Below, in pieces: positions 32,666-40,361 of a stretch of DNA of 41,421 nt. Each line of letters starts with the position of its first letter. Within the stretch, counting starts at the first letter, position 1. Source of the stretch: Coriobacteriales bacterium (GTDB taxonomy: Bacteria > Actinomycetota > Coriobacteriia > Coriobacteriales > UBA8131); assembly GCA_031279835.1 (NCBI GenBank), contig JAITHV010000028.1, positions 1-41,421 on the forward strand, in the 5' to 3' direction. The notes below the pieces were generated by a model. That model ran no database searches. It was not told the DNA's origin and saw only the letters and a program-made list of their open reading frames with translations. The position numbers and the translations under genes were made by a program.

Positions 32666-33438
32666 CGCATGTGCCCCTGCAGCCCGCCGGGAGCAACTTG
32701 CGCGCGCGCATCATTCACGCCGCTCGTATCCATACCCAAGTATTCTTCGAGGCATATATCCTGTTCGTAGCATTGGGCAGCTGCCTCGACGCCAACATAT
32801 CGGAAGTGCCACTGCTCAAAGGAGATTCCTGTAATATGCTCCTTGCCCGCAGGGTAGCGGACGATAAACCCATAGCGCCAGGAATTCTCAACAAGCCATT
32901 CCTGCGCGAAGAAGTCGGTCACGCCAAGGTCGAGCGCCAGCCCTGTCTCGTGCTCACTGGCACCAGGCGGCTGCACATAGGACTTGTCTTCTGCGCTTTC
33001 ATAGAGGCGTGCTTGCTCTTCATGCGTGCGATAGCCGCTGCTCACGAAGATCGTACCGACCCCTGCTGCCCGAGAGTCTGACAGCATGTTCTCCAGTGGC
33101 TCTTGGACTGTGGCGGCTATCCTAATGCCCGTTGAGCCGTCGGTGCTTCCTGCGCCCAGTGTGACGAGCTCAGGCACTTGGTAGTCATCCGGCAACGGGT
33201 AGGCGGCGCTCACCAGCAGTAGTGCAGGTGGCGCGTCATTATCCTGAGGTAAAGAATGTGCGAGCTCAAAGGTCGCATCGGTAGCAGCTACCCTCAACTG
33301 AGGCACGCAGAGCACCGTGAATGCCAGAACCAGGACAAGAACAATGCATATGCCACCGACAACAAGGCGAGGCGAAATGCCAGAACGCGCAGGAGCATGC
33401 CTCACGCGCGCCCCCGTTCGTGCTGCTACTCTGTTCAA
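32662..33438 (-). CDS. VanY-type D,D-carboxypeptidase
   Basis: 258 residues from TTG 33438 with AGGAGG six bases upstream. A membrane anchor (LVVGGICIVLVLVLAFTVLCV, about 26-46) places the enzyme outside the membrane. The VanY peptidase_M15 motifs are intact: SSGYRTHEEQARLYE, zinc site SEHETGLALDLGV and EQWHFRYVG with the last zinc His. It removes the terminal D-Ala from peptidoglycan stem peptides, which lowers the number of glycopeptide targets. It follows the VanS-like kinase by about 110 bases that hold a putative VanR site and a hairpin. Confidence 0.93.
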   Translation of the reverse strand: MNRVAARTGARVRHAPARSGISPRLVVGGICIVLVLVLAFTVLCVPQLRVAATDATFELAHSLPQDNDAPPALLLVSAAYPLPDDYQVPELVTLGAGSTDGSTGIRIAATVQEPLENMLSDSRAAGVGTIFVSSGYRTHEEQARLYESAEDKSYVQPPGASEHETGLALDLGVTDFFAQEWLVENSWRYGFIVRYPAGKEHITGISFEQWHFRYVGVEAAAQCYEQDICLEEYLGMDTSGVNDARAQVAPGGLQGHMR

Positions 33439-33465
33439 ATCAAACCTCCTCAGTCATACGGCCTC

Positions 33466-33563
33466 GCTGCGCAGCGAGGGGTTAATGGGTTGTAACTAGA
33501 TTAGAGGGGCCTGAGGCGAAGTGTTTTCAGTTGAGGTTATGGTTTGCTTAAGAAGTCCTTAAG
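33466..33563 (-). promoter_or_regulatory. vanY upstream region: VanR-site-like direct repeat and palindrome
   Basis: On the minus strand CTTAAGGACTTCTTAAG (33563..33547) has two CTTAAG copies with an 11 bp period. It overlaps the VanS stop codon and matches 13 of 17 positions of the site above vanR. Nearer to vanY is the perfect palindrome CCTCGCTGC/GCAGCGAGG (about 33463-33480). This layout suggests a second, regulator-dependent start of transcription for vanY-vanZ. Confidence 0.55.
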
Positions 33564-34726
33564 ACGACCGGCTCGTCCGTCGTGCCCAGCCGACAAGCCT
33601 GCTGGTGCTCGCGCGGCAGCTCAACGACAAAGGTTGTTTTTCCCTCGTCGCTTCGTGCGCTAATGGCGCCGCCATGGAGGCTGACGATCTCGGCTGCAAT
33701 TGCCAGCCCGAGGCCTGAGCCTCCCTTGTCGCTTGATCGCGACCTGTCCAATCGGTAGAACTTCTCGAATACCTGCTGCAGCTTGTCCTCGGCGATGGTT
33801 CCAGGATTGGTGATGGTGACTTTCGCCGTTTTCTGCTCGTGCCACGCCGCAATCTCGATCGGGCCGTCACCGTCACTGTAAGCAAGGGCATTGCGCATCA
33901 GGTTGCCAAAAGCCCTGGCCAGCTTGTCGGCGTCGCCGCATACCAGCAGGTCGTCCTCAGTGTGCAGCACTGCCTGCCGCCCGGACTCTTGCAGTTGCGG
34001 ATAAAACTCATCCACCACTTGTGCCAGCATCAAGCTCAGCTCAAAGGCGCTTGCGCGCAATGCCATATCGGCAGAATTGAGCCGGGTTATCTCAAAAAAC
34101 TCTTCGATCAGCGACTCAAGCCTGTGTGCCTTGTCGAGGGCGACGCCCAAGTACTTTGCGCGCTGCTGAGTGTCAAGCTCAGGGTTTTCTACCAGGAGGC
34201 TTAGATATCCGATCACTGAAGTGAGCGGCGTGCGGGTGTCGTGTGCCAGATACATCACCAACTCGTCCTTGCGACGTTCGGCCTGCTGCGCGTCCTGCTT
34301 CCTTTGCGCCAGCGCCAGGCGCACGGCATTGAGCTTGTCTTCGATAGCTTCCATCTCTGGCATGAGCACGATATCATAGGCACCTTCGACGATGAGCGCG
34401 TCAATGCCGCTGTTGATGGCGTCAAAGTAGCGGGTTATGTTTCTCGAAAACACCCAGATCAACACGAAGAAGACTACGACGATGCCAACCACAAAGAAGA
34501 CGCCGGCGTTTTGTCTGAAAATCGCGTCATAATAGATCAGCGCATTGACGTGGCTCATGTCAAAGACGCGCTGGAACACCTCGACCAGTATGTCGCCCGC
34601 GTTGTCGCGCCAGACAAAGAAGTAGAGAAGCCCTATGATTGCTGCGGCGGCGTCAAGCAAGGCGGCAGACTGCAAGATGAGCTTGCGTTTGAAGCGGGTG
34701 TAGTCCGCTGGCTTTCCGGGCAGCAT
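33548..34726 (-). CDS. VanS-like sensor histidine kinase
   Basis: 392 residues from ATG 34726, one base after the VanR-like stop; the 45 extra residues in the track are upstream noise. Two membrane helices (about 18-38 and 74-94) enclose a short outside domain. The HisKA box YLAHDTRTPLTSVIGYLSLL (His162) is of the VanS type, with HD instead of HE. HATPase motifs are FGNLMRNALAYS, FEKFYRLDRSRSSD and GGSGLGLAIAAEIVSLHGG. It should sense cell-wall stress or a glycopeptide and control the downstream vanY/vanZ-like genes. Confidence 0.93.
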   Translation of the reverse strand: MLPGKPADYTRFKRKLILQSAALLDAAAAIIGLLYFFVWRDNAGDILVEVFQRVFDMSHVNALIYYDAIFRQNAGVFFVVGIVVVFFVLIWVFSRNITRYFDAINSGIDALIVEGAYDIVLMPEMEAIEDKLNAVRLALAQRKQDAQQAERRKDELVMYLAHDTRTPLTSVIGYLSLLVENPELDTQQRAKYLGVALDKAHRLESLIEEFFEITRLNSADMALRASAFELSLMLAQVVDEFYPQLQESGRQAVLHTEDDLLVCGDADKLARAFGNLMRNALAYSDGDGPIEIAAWHEQKTAKVTITNPGTIAEDKLQQVFEKFYRLDRSRSSDKGGSGLGLAIAAEIVSLHGGAISARSDEGKTTFVVELPREHQQACRLGTTDEPVVLRTS

Positions 34727-34727
34727 C

Positions 34728-35432
34728 CTAATGGTCAAGTTTGTATCCAACTCCCCAAACGGTTTTGATGTAGGCAGGCTTCTCGGCACTATCGTGCAGC
34801 TTCTCGCGCAGGTGACGGATATGCACGGTAATGCTGTTCGTGGCCTTGTTGTAGTACTCATCGCCCCAAAGCTCGCTATAGAGCTGTTCAGAGCTGACCA
34901 CCTTGCCCCGGTTTTGGCAGAGCACGGTGAGAATGGTGAATTCTGTGGGAGTCAGGGCGAGCGCCTCACCGTCCAAACTGCATTCGTGGCGTGCGACATC
35001 GAGCATCAGGCCCTTGTAGACAAAGACACCCTCTGCCTCCTCGTTGGGCTTTGCGGCATCGTTATAGCGCTTGTATCGGCGCAGGTGTGCCTTTACGCGC
35101 GCCACCAACTCAAGCGGCTTGAATGGCTTGGTTATATAGTCGTCCGCGCCTAGGGTCAAGCCGGTGATTTTGTCGAGGTCTGCGTCTTTGGCAGTGATCA
35201 TGATGATGGGAAAACTATGCTGCTCGCGAATCCTCTGGCACAGCGCAAAGCCGTCCATGTCGGGCAGCATGATGTCCAAGAGTGCGATGTCTGGCTGGTC
35301 GCTGGCAATGCTTGCGAGGGCTTCGTTTGCCGTGTGCGCCACACTCACAACAGCGCCCTCGTTTTGCAGGTAGAGGGCAACCAGGCTGGCAATCTCTGGC
35401 TCGTCGTCCACAACCAAGACCATATCGTTCAT
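34728..35432 (-). CDS. VanR-like response regulator
   Basis: 234 residues, OmpR family. The receiver has VVDDEPEIASLVALYL, phospho-acceptor Asp in IALLDIMLPDMDGFAL and YITKPFKPLELVARV. The winged helix has LTPTEFTILTVLC, SSEQLYSELWGDEYYN and NSITVHIRHLREKL, ending TVWGVGYKL, as in VanR proteins. It starts the order vanR, vanS, vanY, vanZ. A direct repeat that probably binds it lies 64 bases upstream and recurs before vanY. Confidence 0.94.
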   Translation of the reverse strand: MNDMVLVVDDEPEIASLVALYLQNEGAVVSVAHTANEALASIASDQPDIALLDIMLPDMDGFALCQRIREQHSFPIIMITAKDADLDKITGLTLGADDYITKPFKPLELVARVKAHLRRYKRYNDAAKPNEEAEGVFVYKGLMLDVARHECSLDGEALALTPTEFTILTVLCQNRGKVVSSEQLYSELWGDEYYNKATNSITVHIRHLREKLHDSAEKPAYIKTVWGVGYKLDH

Positions 35433-35490
35433 TCTGGCTTCTCCTTTCGCGTGATTATGTTATCAGCTACTCGGCGCTCAACGCGTGAGC

Positions 35491-35517
35491 GAAACCTTAA
35501 GAATCGATTAAGGTTTC
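35491..35517. promoter_or_regulatory. vanR upstream dyad / direct repeat
   Basis: GAAACCTTAA-GAATCGA-TTAAGGTTTC is a perfect 10+10 bp inverted repeat. Read on the minus strand it contains CTTAATCGATTCTTAAG (35512..35496), a direct repeat with an 11 bp period, one helical turn, typical of OmpR-family sites. The same pattern occurs upstream of vanY. The remaining spacer up to 35620 shows no gene. Confidence 0.6.
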
Positions 35518-35620
35518 GGGTGTCTTATCGGACCCTTTGATGACTCGGGCGCCTCTGCTATATTGGAGAATCTTGACAGGAGAGTCTGCCGTATGGTCAT
35601 TTCCTGCTCGTCTTACTGCA

Positions 35621-36067
35621 TCAGGTGACCTCGGGCATCTCTCTGCACAGGAACATAGTGTCCAGGGCCTCTTCGTAGGTATTGCCCACGAGTGCGAGAA
35701 AATTGTCGTACGCACCATACATTTTTCCTGTGTCGGACACCATCAGCACATAATACTCGTTGTATGCCATGCCGACGACGACAAGCGACTCGCCTGTCCT
35801 GCCTTCGTATGTTTCTACTTTTTCTCTGTAGATTTCATCACAGGCTCGCAGTGGGTCAAAGTATAGCTTCTCAAATTTATTCTCCCGGTTATACAAGGGT
35901 TGCAGCAACTCAAGCCCCCCGAACCGTGAAAGGAACTCCTCGGCAAACGGGTTGACGGCATAGCCCTCCTCTTCCAGCCTGTCTACGTACGCCGCGATGT
36001 CTACCCGTCGGCTCTCGTCCCATCCTGCATCGGTCAAGAACTTTTGCGTCACATTGGATAGGTGCAT
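35621..36067 (-). CDS. SUKH-3-like immunity protein
   Basis: 148 residues from ATG 36067, with AGGAGG six bases upstream. The sequence follows the SUKH-3 pattern: FLTDAGWDESRRVDIAAYVD, a Gly-Tyr turn, AEEFLSRFGGLELL, YFDPLRACDEI, VVVGMAYNEYYVLMVSDTGK and a final NTYEEALDTMF. SUKH proteins are cytosolic and neutralise nuclease or deaminase toxins by direct binding. It begins 14 bases after the YwqJ-type toxin stop, so it is the cognate immunity gene. Confidence 0.8.
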   Translation of the reverse strand: MHLSNVTQKFLTDAGWDESRRVDIAAYVDRLEEEGYAVNPFAEEFLSRFGGLELLQPLYNRENKFEKLYFDPLRACDEIYREKVETYEGRTGESLVVVGMAYNEYYVLMVSDTGKMYGAYDNFLALVGNTYEEALDTMFLCREMPEVT

Positions 36068-36081
36068 GCTGCGCCTCCTGT

Positions 36082-37338
36082 CTATCCCGATACAACAGTA
36101 ATACCGTCGAAGATCTCCCGGCAGTAGGTGCACATAGGGAAAGCATCCCCAGATCTGACCTTTACCGTACTAATCACCAAATCCTGAATGCGGGCACCCG
36201 AGTTAAGCGCGGTGTTGGCAGCGTTGAACTCCGCGCAGTTACCCACAGGCCAGGGATGGGTGCCGCCTTCTGGCATGCGCGCCTGCAACGCCCGGTTGAT
36301 GTTTCCCGGGACGCTCCCGCTGTCTCCGTAATACACCCTCCCCGTCCTCGCATCGACCGCAGCAGACGTAGCGCGAGGCTGTTGGCTCCTTGGTAGTGCA
36401 CGTAACTCATCTGCACGCGAAGCCACGGCGTCTCGCGACGTGGTGGCAGCTGGACCAAGCTTGTACGAAAGACCGCCCAAGCCGCCGCCCAAGACTCCGC
36501 CCGCAATAGCACCAGAAAACCCGCTCGAAAAGATAATGCCGAGTGAGCCGTCAAGGGTGCCGTTGTCAATAAAGAAGCTGACGGCGGTCACGGCCATGTT
36601 GCTGAGACTGCCTGATATGGCGCCTATGCCTGCTCCCTGCGCAATGCTTCCCAGCAGCGTTGTCGCGGGCCCGACCAGCGCAGTCAAACCGCTGGTTATC
36701 CCTCCGCCAAGCGCGCCCCCGATCGCTCCGGTGAATGCCCCGTTCACAAAGCCTTCAAAGAACGACCCACCGTTTATGGCGCTTAATATCCCGCCACTCA
36801 GCCCGCCTATCCCTGCGCCGAGCAGCGCGCCCCAGGCCATAGCGGCAAAAATTCCGCCGACACCTGTGCAGATAAGGACAACCGACACTGCCACGAGCAC
36901 CACCACGGCGAAAATCTTCAGCGCTGTCTTCCAGTTTTTCGCGCACCAGTCGCCCACCGAGGCGACACCGTCGCAGAACTTCTCCCAGTTGCCCTTCTCG
37001 CACTCAGGCTTGAGGTGGCTGTGCTCCTTGTAGAACTCGTCCTTGCGCTTGTTTATGAGGTCTGCGACGGCGTTGTCTATGCGGGCGGCGTTTTCCGCGA
37101 ACTGCTCGATGCGCCGGCCGAGCGCGTCGAGCGAGGCGATTTTTCGCTCCTGTATCTGGGTGGACGCCCGTATAGTGTCGATTATCTCGTCTAAGTCGCA
37201 GACGCTCTTGTTTATCGAGAGCGCCTTTCGCGCCATGGAGTCCTGCTCGGGCGTGTACGCGGCGACGGACGGGTTCACGCTCGCTCTGAGGCCGGGCATC
37301 TGGTTGATCTGGCTCGCGTACAGGCTGATAGTCGCCAT
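36082..37338 (-). CDS. Polymorphic toxin with YwqJ-type deaminase domain
   Basis: 418 residues. The N-terminal ~110 residues are a coiled-coil region (DLDEIIDTIRASTQIQERKI, RIDNAVADLINKRKDEFYKE) resembling Esx/LXG-type export modules. Residues ~145-310 are Gly/Ala-rich and hydrophobic (IFAVVVLVAVSVVLICTGVG, then many GG pairs), as in toxins that cross or sit in membranes. The C-terminal ~80 residues contain NCAEFNAANTALNSG and FPMCTYCREIF: the CAE plus CxxC zinc signature of the YwqJ-like deaminase family, which acts on nucleic acid or nucleotides in rival cells. The SUKH-3 gene follows at once. No secretion-system gene is in the window. Confidence 0.8.
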   Translation of the reverse strand: MATISLYASQINQMPGLRASVNPSVAAYTPEQDSMARKALSINKSVCDLDEIIDTIRASTQIQERKIASLDALGRRIEQFAENAARIDNAVADLINKRKDEFYKEHSHLKPECEKGNWEKFCDGVASVGDWCAKNWKTALKIFAVVVLVAVSVVLICTGVGGIFAAMAWGALLGAGIGGLSGGILSAINGGSFFEGFVNGAFTGAIGGALGGGITSGLTALVGPATTLLGSIAQGAGIGAISGSLSNMAVTAVSFFIDNGTLDGSLGIIFSSGFSGAIAGGVLGGGLGGLSYKLGPAATTSRDAVASRADELRALPRSQQPRATSAAVDARTGRVYYGDSGSVPGNINRALQARMPEGGTHPWPVGNCAEFNAANTALNSGARIQDLVISTVKVRSGDAFPMCTYCREIFDGITVVSG

Positions 37339-37580
37339 GCCGCTGCTCCCTTGTCGTCGCCTTCTTCTCCGCCCGGCTTGACGGAGGCCCCTTGAGACTC
37401 TCTATACTCAAGGGGGCATTATTGTCCCATGCACCTGCTGCCCCTAAGCGGGCTGCAGATCGCACCAGCTTACCGCACTTCTCGCACTCGCACAAGGTGC
37501 CGCACTACTTGCCTGCTCTGTGGGAATAGGTGCAAGCCGGTAAAATAGCAGCGCACACATTCTGCAGTCAAAGAGAGCGC

Positions 37581-37720
37581 ATGGCAGACATAAAGAGGCT
37601 CGAAAAGGAACTCCGGGAGGCAGCGGACAACCTGCGCGCCAACGCAAAACTCACCAGCCAGCAGTACTGCATTCCAGTGCTGGGGCTGATATTTCTGCGC
37701 TTTGCCTGGGGGCGTTACAC
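37581..37720 (+). pseudogene. HsdM (type I DNA methyltransferase) N-terminal fragment
   Basis: From ATG 37581 the frame encodes IKRLEKELREAADNLRANAK and LTSQQYCIPVLGLIFLRFAW, the N-terminal helical domain of HsdM (AxxLRxxxxxxxYxxxxLGLIFLRF). After about 46 residues the homology ends and the frame enters a GGATCCTGCG-type palindromic repeat. The SAM-binding and NPPY motifs are absent. The 345 bases from here to 38062 hold no other gene I can support. Confidence 0.7.
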
Positions 37721-37730
37721 TCGAGTGAAT

Positions 37731-37774
37731 GGATCCTGCGACTTCGGCGCATCGCGCCTCCGCGCAGGATGACG
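37731..37774. repeat. Palindromic GGATCCTGCG element, short copy
   Basis: ATCCTGCG (37733-37740) pairs with CGCAGGAT (37763-37770) and encloses GGCGC-ATC-GCGCC. Its ends match those of the larger element at 39.98-40.11 kb (TGGATCCTGCG and GCGCAGGATGAC), so both belong to one dispersed repeat family. It replaces the body of the HsdM gene. Confidence 0.7.
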
Positions 37775-38062
37775 GCGATGCCGAGGTGTTGGGGTTTATG
37801 AGTTGGAAATCATCATTGCTTGGCGAAGGAATCTACTTTTTTTCAAACATCCTACTAAGCGCAAGAGGCCCGGCAGCTCTATGCAGCAGCAGTGGACATC
37901 AGTCCTTTTTGTAGTATCTTATGGATTCAAAGCATACTGTCCCTTGTGCCTTTAATGATAAGGAAACAGTTTTTGTAGCCATCAACAAAGGTGAGCTCAA
38001 CGAGCTAGAAGTCTTAATTATTCAAGCTTCTTACAGGCAGCAGAGAGTCTCTCTGCCATCTG

Positions 38063-39418
38063 TCAGGCTCTATATCGCTCCAGCACCGGCTTGCTTTTGG
38101 CTACCGTCTCTTTCTCGTCAATGGTGCAGAGACAACCCTGCTCAACCGCCATGCGCCCATTGACAAAAACATAATCAGCAGGAGCTTTCAGACCCACTGT
38201 GCCCGGCAAAGCTGCAATATCATCACAGGCGCCTATGCAGGCAAAGCGCTCAAGGTCAACAAGAAAAAAATCAGCTGCCTTGCCTGCCTCAAGACTACCA
38301 AGGTCTGTACGCCCCAGCAGTTGGGCGCTGCCGCGTGTTGCCACCTTGAGCATATCGTAGGCACTGGGAGCCTTTGAGCTGGAGCTGAGCCTGTGCAACA
38401 GAAACCCCACGCGCAACTCCTCAAGCAGGTTGTCACTGCCGCAGGTAGAGCTGTCTGCCGCAAGGCCAACCGTTACCCCCTGCGCAAGCATTTCTGGCAG
38501 GCAGGCAACACCGCTTGCAAGCTTCATGTTGGAAGTAGGACAATGCGCTACTCCGGTTCCTGTTTGTGCAAGCAGCGTCAGTTCCTGGTCATTAAAGTGA
38601 ATGCCATGCGCATACCAGACATCGGAGCCCAGCCAGCCCACATTCTCCATATAGGCAAGTGGGCGCATTCCAAACCGCTCTAGCGTATATGCTTCCTCAT
38701 CTCGCGTTTCTGCAAGATGGGTATGCAGACGCACGCCCAGCTCACGAGCCTGCAGCGCAGTCGCACGCAGCAACTCTGCAGACACGCTGAAGGGTGAGCA
38801 GGGTGCTAAAAAAACCTGTTTCATAGAAAAGCGGCTGCTATCATGAAAACGGTGTACCGCGTCTTCTCCAGCTTTAAGAATCTGGTCAATGGTCTCAACA
38901 ACAGAATCAGGTGGTAGTCCGCCATCTTTTTTGCTCACATCCATACTGCCACGCGCTGCGTGCAGACGCATTCCTAATAGCTCAGACGCCGCAAACTGCG
39001 CTGCGGTTATGTCGCCTGCGCCATGCGGAAACACATAGTGGTGATCTGCGCTGGTTGTGCAGCCGTTTTTAAGCAGCTCGCCCAGACCAGCAAGCGAACT
39101 GTAATATGCAACGTCTTCGTTAAGATTCTGCCAGATCAGGTACGAGGCCTTGAGCCAGTCAAAGAGCTCCATATTTTGAAGTGCAGGCATATTACGGCTG
39201 AAGGTTTGATAGAGGTGATGATGGGTGTTTATCAATCCAGGAAACACTGCCATACCCTGGGCGTTAAAGGTTTCAATGTGGGCGTCGGCTGCCCAGGCAG
39301 CAGTTGCATTGCCAATGGCAACAATCTCTCTTCCGTTTATCAACATGCTGGCATTGTGGTATACGGTATCTGTGTTGTCGCACGTTACTATGGCAGCAGC
39401 ATTCTGTATAAGCAACAT
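38063..39418 (-). CDS. Amidohydrolase, 8-oxoguanine deaminase-like
   Basis: 451 residues from ATG 39418 with GGAGG seven bases upstream; the track start adds 36 residues. Metal site PGLINTHHHLYQTFSRN, HLAETRDEE with the catalytic Glu, AHGIHF and the late Asp in GLAADSSTCGSDN show the cytosine-deaminase-like amidohydrolase fold. The blocks CTTSADHHYVFP, ARGSMDVS, GGLPPDSVVETIDQIL and APCSPFSVS are those of 8-oxoguanine deaminase, which converts 8-oxoguanine to urate. The terminal metal loop differs slightly from the usual VDGSASND, so a related purine or triazine substrate is possible. Confidence 0.85.
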   Translation of the reverse strand: MLLIQNAAAIVTCDNTDTVYHNASMLINGREIVAIGNATAAWAADAHIETFNAQGMAVFPGLINTHHHLYQTFSRNMPALQNMELFDWLKASYLIWQNLNEDVAYYSSLAGLGELLKNGCTTSADHHYVFPHGAGDITAAQFAASELLGMRLHAARGSMDVSKKDGGLPPDSVVETIDQILKAGEDAVHRFHDSSRFSMKQVFLAPCSPFSVSAELLRATALQARELGVRLHTHLAETRDEEAYTLERFGMRPLAYMENVGWLGSDVWYAHGIHFNDQELTLLAQTGTGVAHCPTSNMKLASGVACLPEMLAQGVTVGLAADSSTCGSDNLLEELRVGFLLHRLSSSSKAPSAYDMLKVATRGSAQLLGRTDLGSLEAGKAADFFLVDLERFACIGACDDIAALPGTVGLKAPADYVFVNGRMAVEQGCLCTIDEKETVAKSKPVLERYRA

Positions 39419-39720
39419 GGTCAAACCTCCAAATGTCTGTGTGTGGGCCTGTATGAAGTTTAATACAGAATATGCGCGTTTAATTGGGAGTGTGTCAGAC
39501 GCATGGAATGCGCATTCGTGACACACGGTATGTCGGCTATAGCAAACTCAGACCAAGGGGTAACCTGTTCTGCCCATGAACAGAGTACGCAACTGGTCAG
39601 CCAGGGCGTAGCTCAAAGCGTGGACAACCAAGAACGCTGGGTCGACAACGCCGACGGTGAGAGGGCGTTTCGTCCCACTAAACAAGAATGCATATACATA
39701 ATTCTTGACACCGCTCCCCC

Positions 39721-39762
39721 CTCGCGGGTTCAAGTCCCGTACATCCTGCCCGTATCACAAAA
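39721..39762 (+). repeat. Inverted partial copy of tRNA-Asp 3' end
   Basis: TCGCGGGTTCAAGTCCCGTA followed by CATCCTGCC repeats the T-arm and 3' acceptor half of the adjacent tRNA-Asp with one change, but on the opposite strand. The similarity continues into the flank (ATCACAAAA). No matching 5' acceptor, D-arm or anticodon arm could be found upstream, so it is not a full tRNA gene. Confidence 0.7.
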
Positions 39763-39780
39763 AACCCACCTGACGGTGGG
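39759..39780 (-). terminator. Intrinsic terminator of tRNA-Asp
   Basis: On the minus strand CCCACC-GTCA-GGTGGG is followed by TTTTTTG, a standard rho-independent terminator just downstream of the tRNA. Confidence 0.85.
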
Positions 39781-39796
39781 CATGGTTTTGTGATTA

Positions 39797-39873
39797 TGGC
39801 GGGATGTACGGGACTTGAACCCGCGACCTCTGGCTTGACAGGCCAGCGCTCTAACCAACTGAGCTAACACCCC
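39797..39873 (-). tRNA. tRNA-Asp (anticodon GTC)
   Basis: 77 bases including an encoded CCA. The acceptor stem GGGGTGT pairs with ACATCCC (one G-T pair), the D-arm has TAGCTCAGTTGG, and the anticodon stem CTGGC/GCCAG holds the loop CTGTCAA, giving GTC. The T-arm is CGCGGGTTCAAGTCCCG. It has its own terminator. The downstream flank is partly duplicated in inverted orientation. Confidence 0.95.
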
Positions 39874-39977
39874 GTGCTGAATAATAATCAGAGGACGTAA
39901 TGATACTGGTTAATCCTCTGGGTGTCTATGGCATTTTTGGCTTTTTCTGAGTATTTGCCACTGGCTGCCTACGGTTC

Positions 39978-40119
39978 AAGACCCCACTCGTCATCCTGCG
40001 CGAAGCGTAGCGTAAATGCAGGACCCAGTAGTAGAGTCGCGACTTCGCCTCTGGATCCTGCGTCTACGGGCGCTGAAGCGCCCTTCGCGCAGGATGACGA
40101 GTGGGGGTGTACCGTAACT
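39978..40119. repeat. Long palindromic element, MITE/REP-like
   Basis: A perfect 24-bp inverted repeat (39982-40005 / 40083-40106, containing CTCGTCATCCTGCGCGAAG) encloses two more hairpins: GCAGGACCCAG/CTGGATCCTGC with one G-T mismatch, and GGGCGC-TGAA-GCGCCC. Outer bases ACGGT and ACCGT extend the stem. The GGATCCTGCG core is shared with the short copy at 37.73 kb. No ORF is inside. The rest of the 488-base gap (39874-40361) shows no gene. Confidence 0.8.
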
Positions 40120-40361
40120 TTGGCTTCCGTAATGTTAGTTGCCTCTAGCAGTCCTAGCTAAAACCACGCACTACCTTCAACACGGTCAAAAATGCCAGCT
40201 TTATGACGTTTTTGTCCCATTGCGCCATAGGTTTGCCTGACCGCTATAATGGTCGAATAGTTCATGCGCATGGCGAGCCGCCGTACACGCAGTGCCACAG
40301 GGGATCCAAGACACGGCAACACGACGCCGCTTTGCGCACCCGTCAGAATGGGGGATCAGCC

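Larger units (their letters stand above)
39419..39796. other. Spacer with amidohydrolase operator-like dyads
   Basis: CTGTAT-N8-ATACAG (39449-39468) is a perfect dyad 31 bases above the amidohydrolase start and may be its operator. TGTGTCA/TGACACA (39491-39497/39519-39525) encloses CGCAT/ATGCG, a stacked hairpin. No purine-riboswitch core was found. The right part holds the tRNA-Asp partial copy and the tRNA terminator. No protein gene is supported. Confidence 0.5.

Noticed and set aside
37921-38163. 80-residue plus-strand ORF
   Set aside because: No domain is recognisable, there is no Shine-Dalgarno site, and half of it overlaps the amidohydrolase gene on the other strand.
39600-39762. A complete tRNA or tmRNA on the plus strand
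   Set aside because: Only the T-arm and 3' acceptor are present; no 5' acceptor partner, D-arm or anticodon arm could be built, and no tmRNA tag frame was found.
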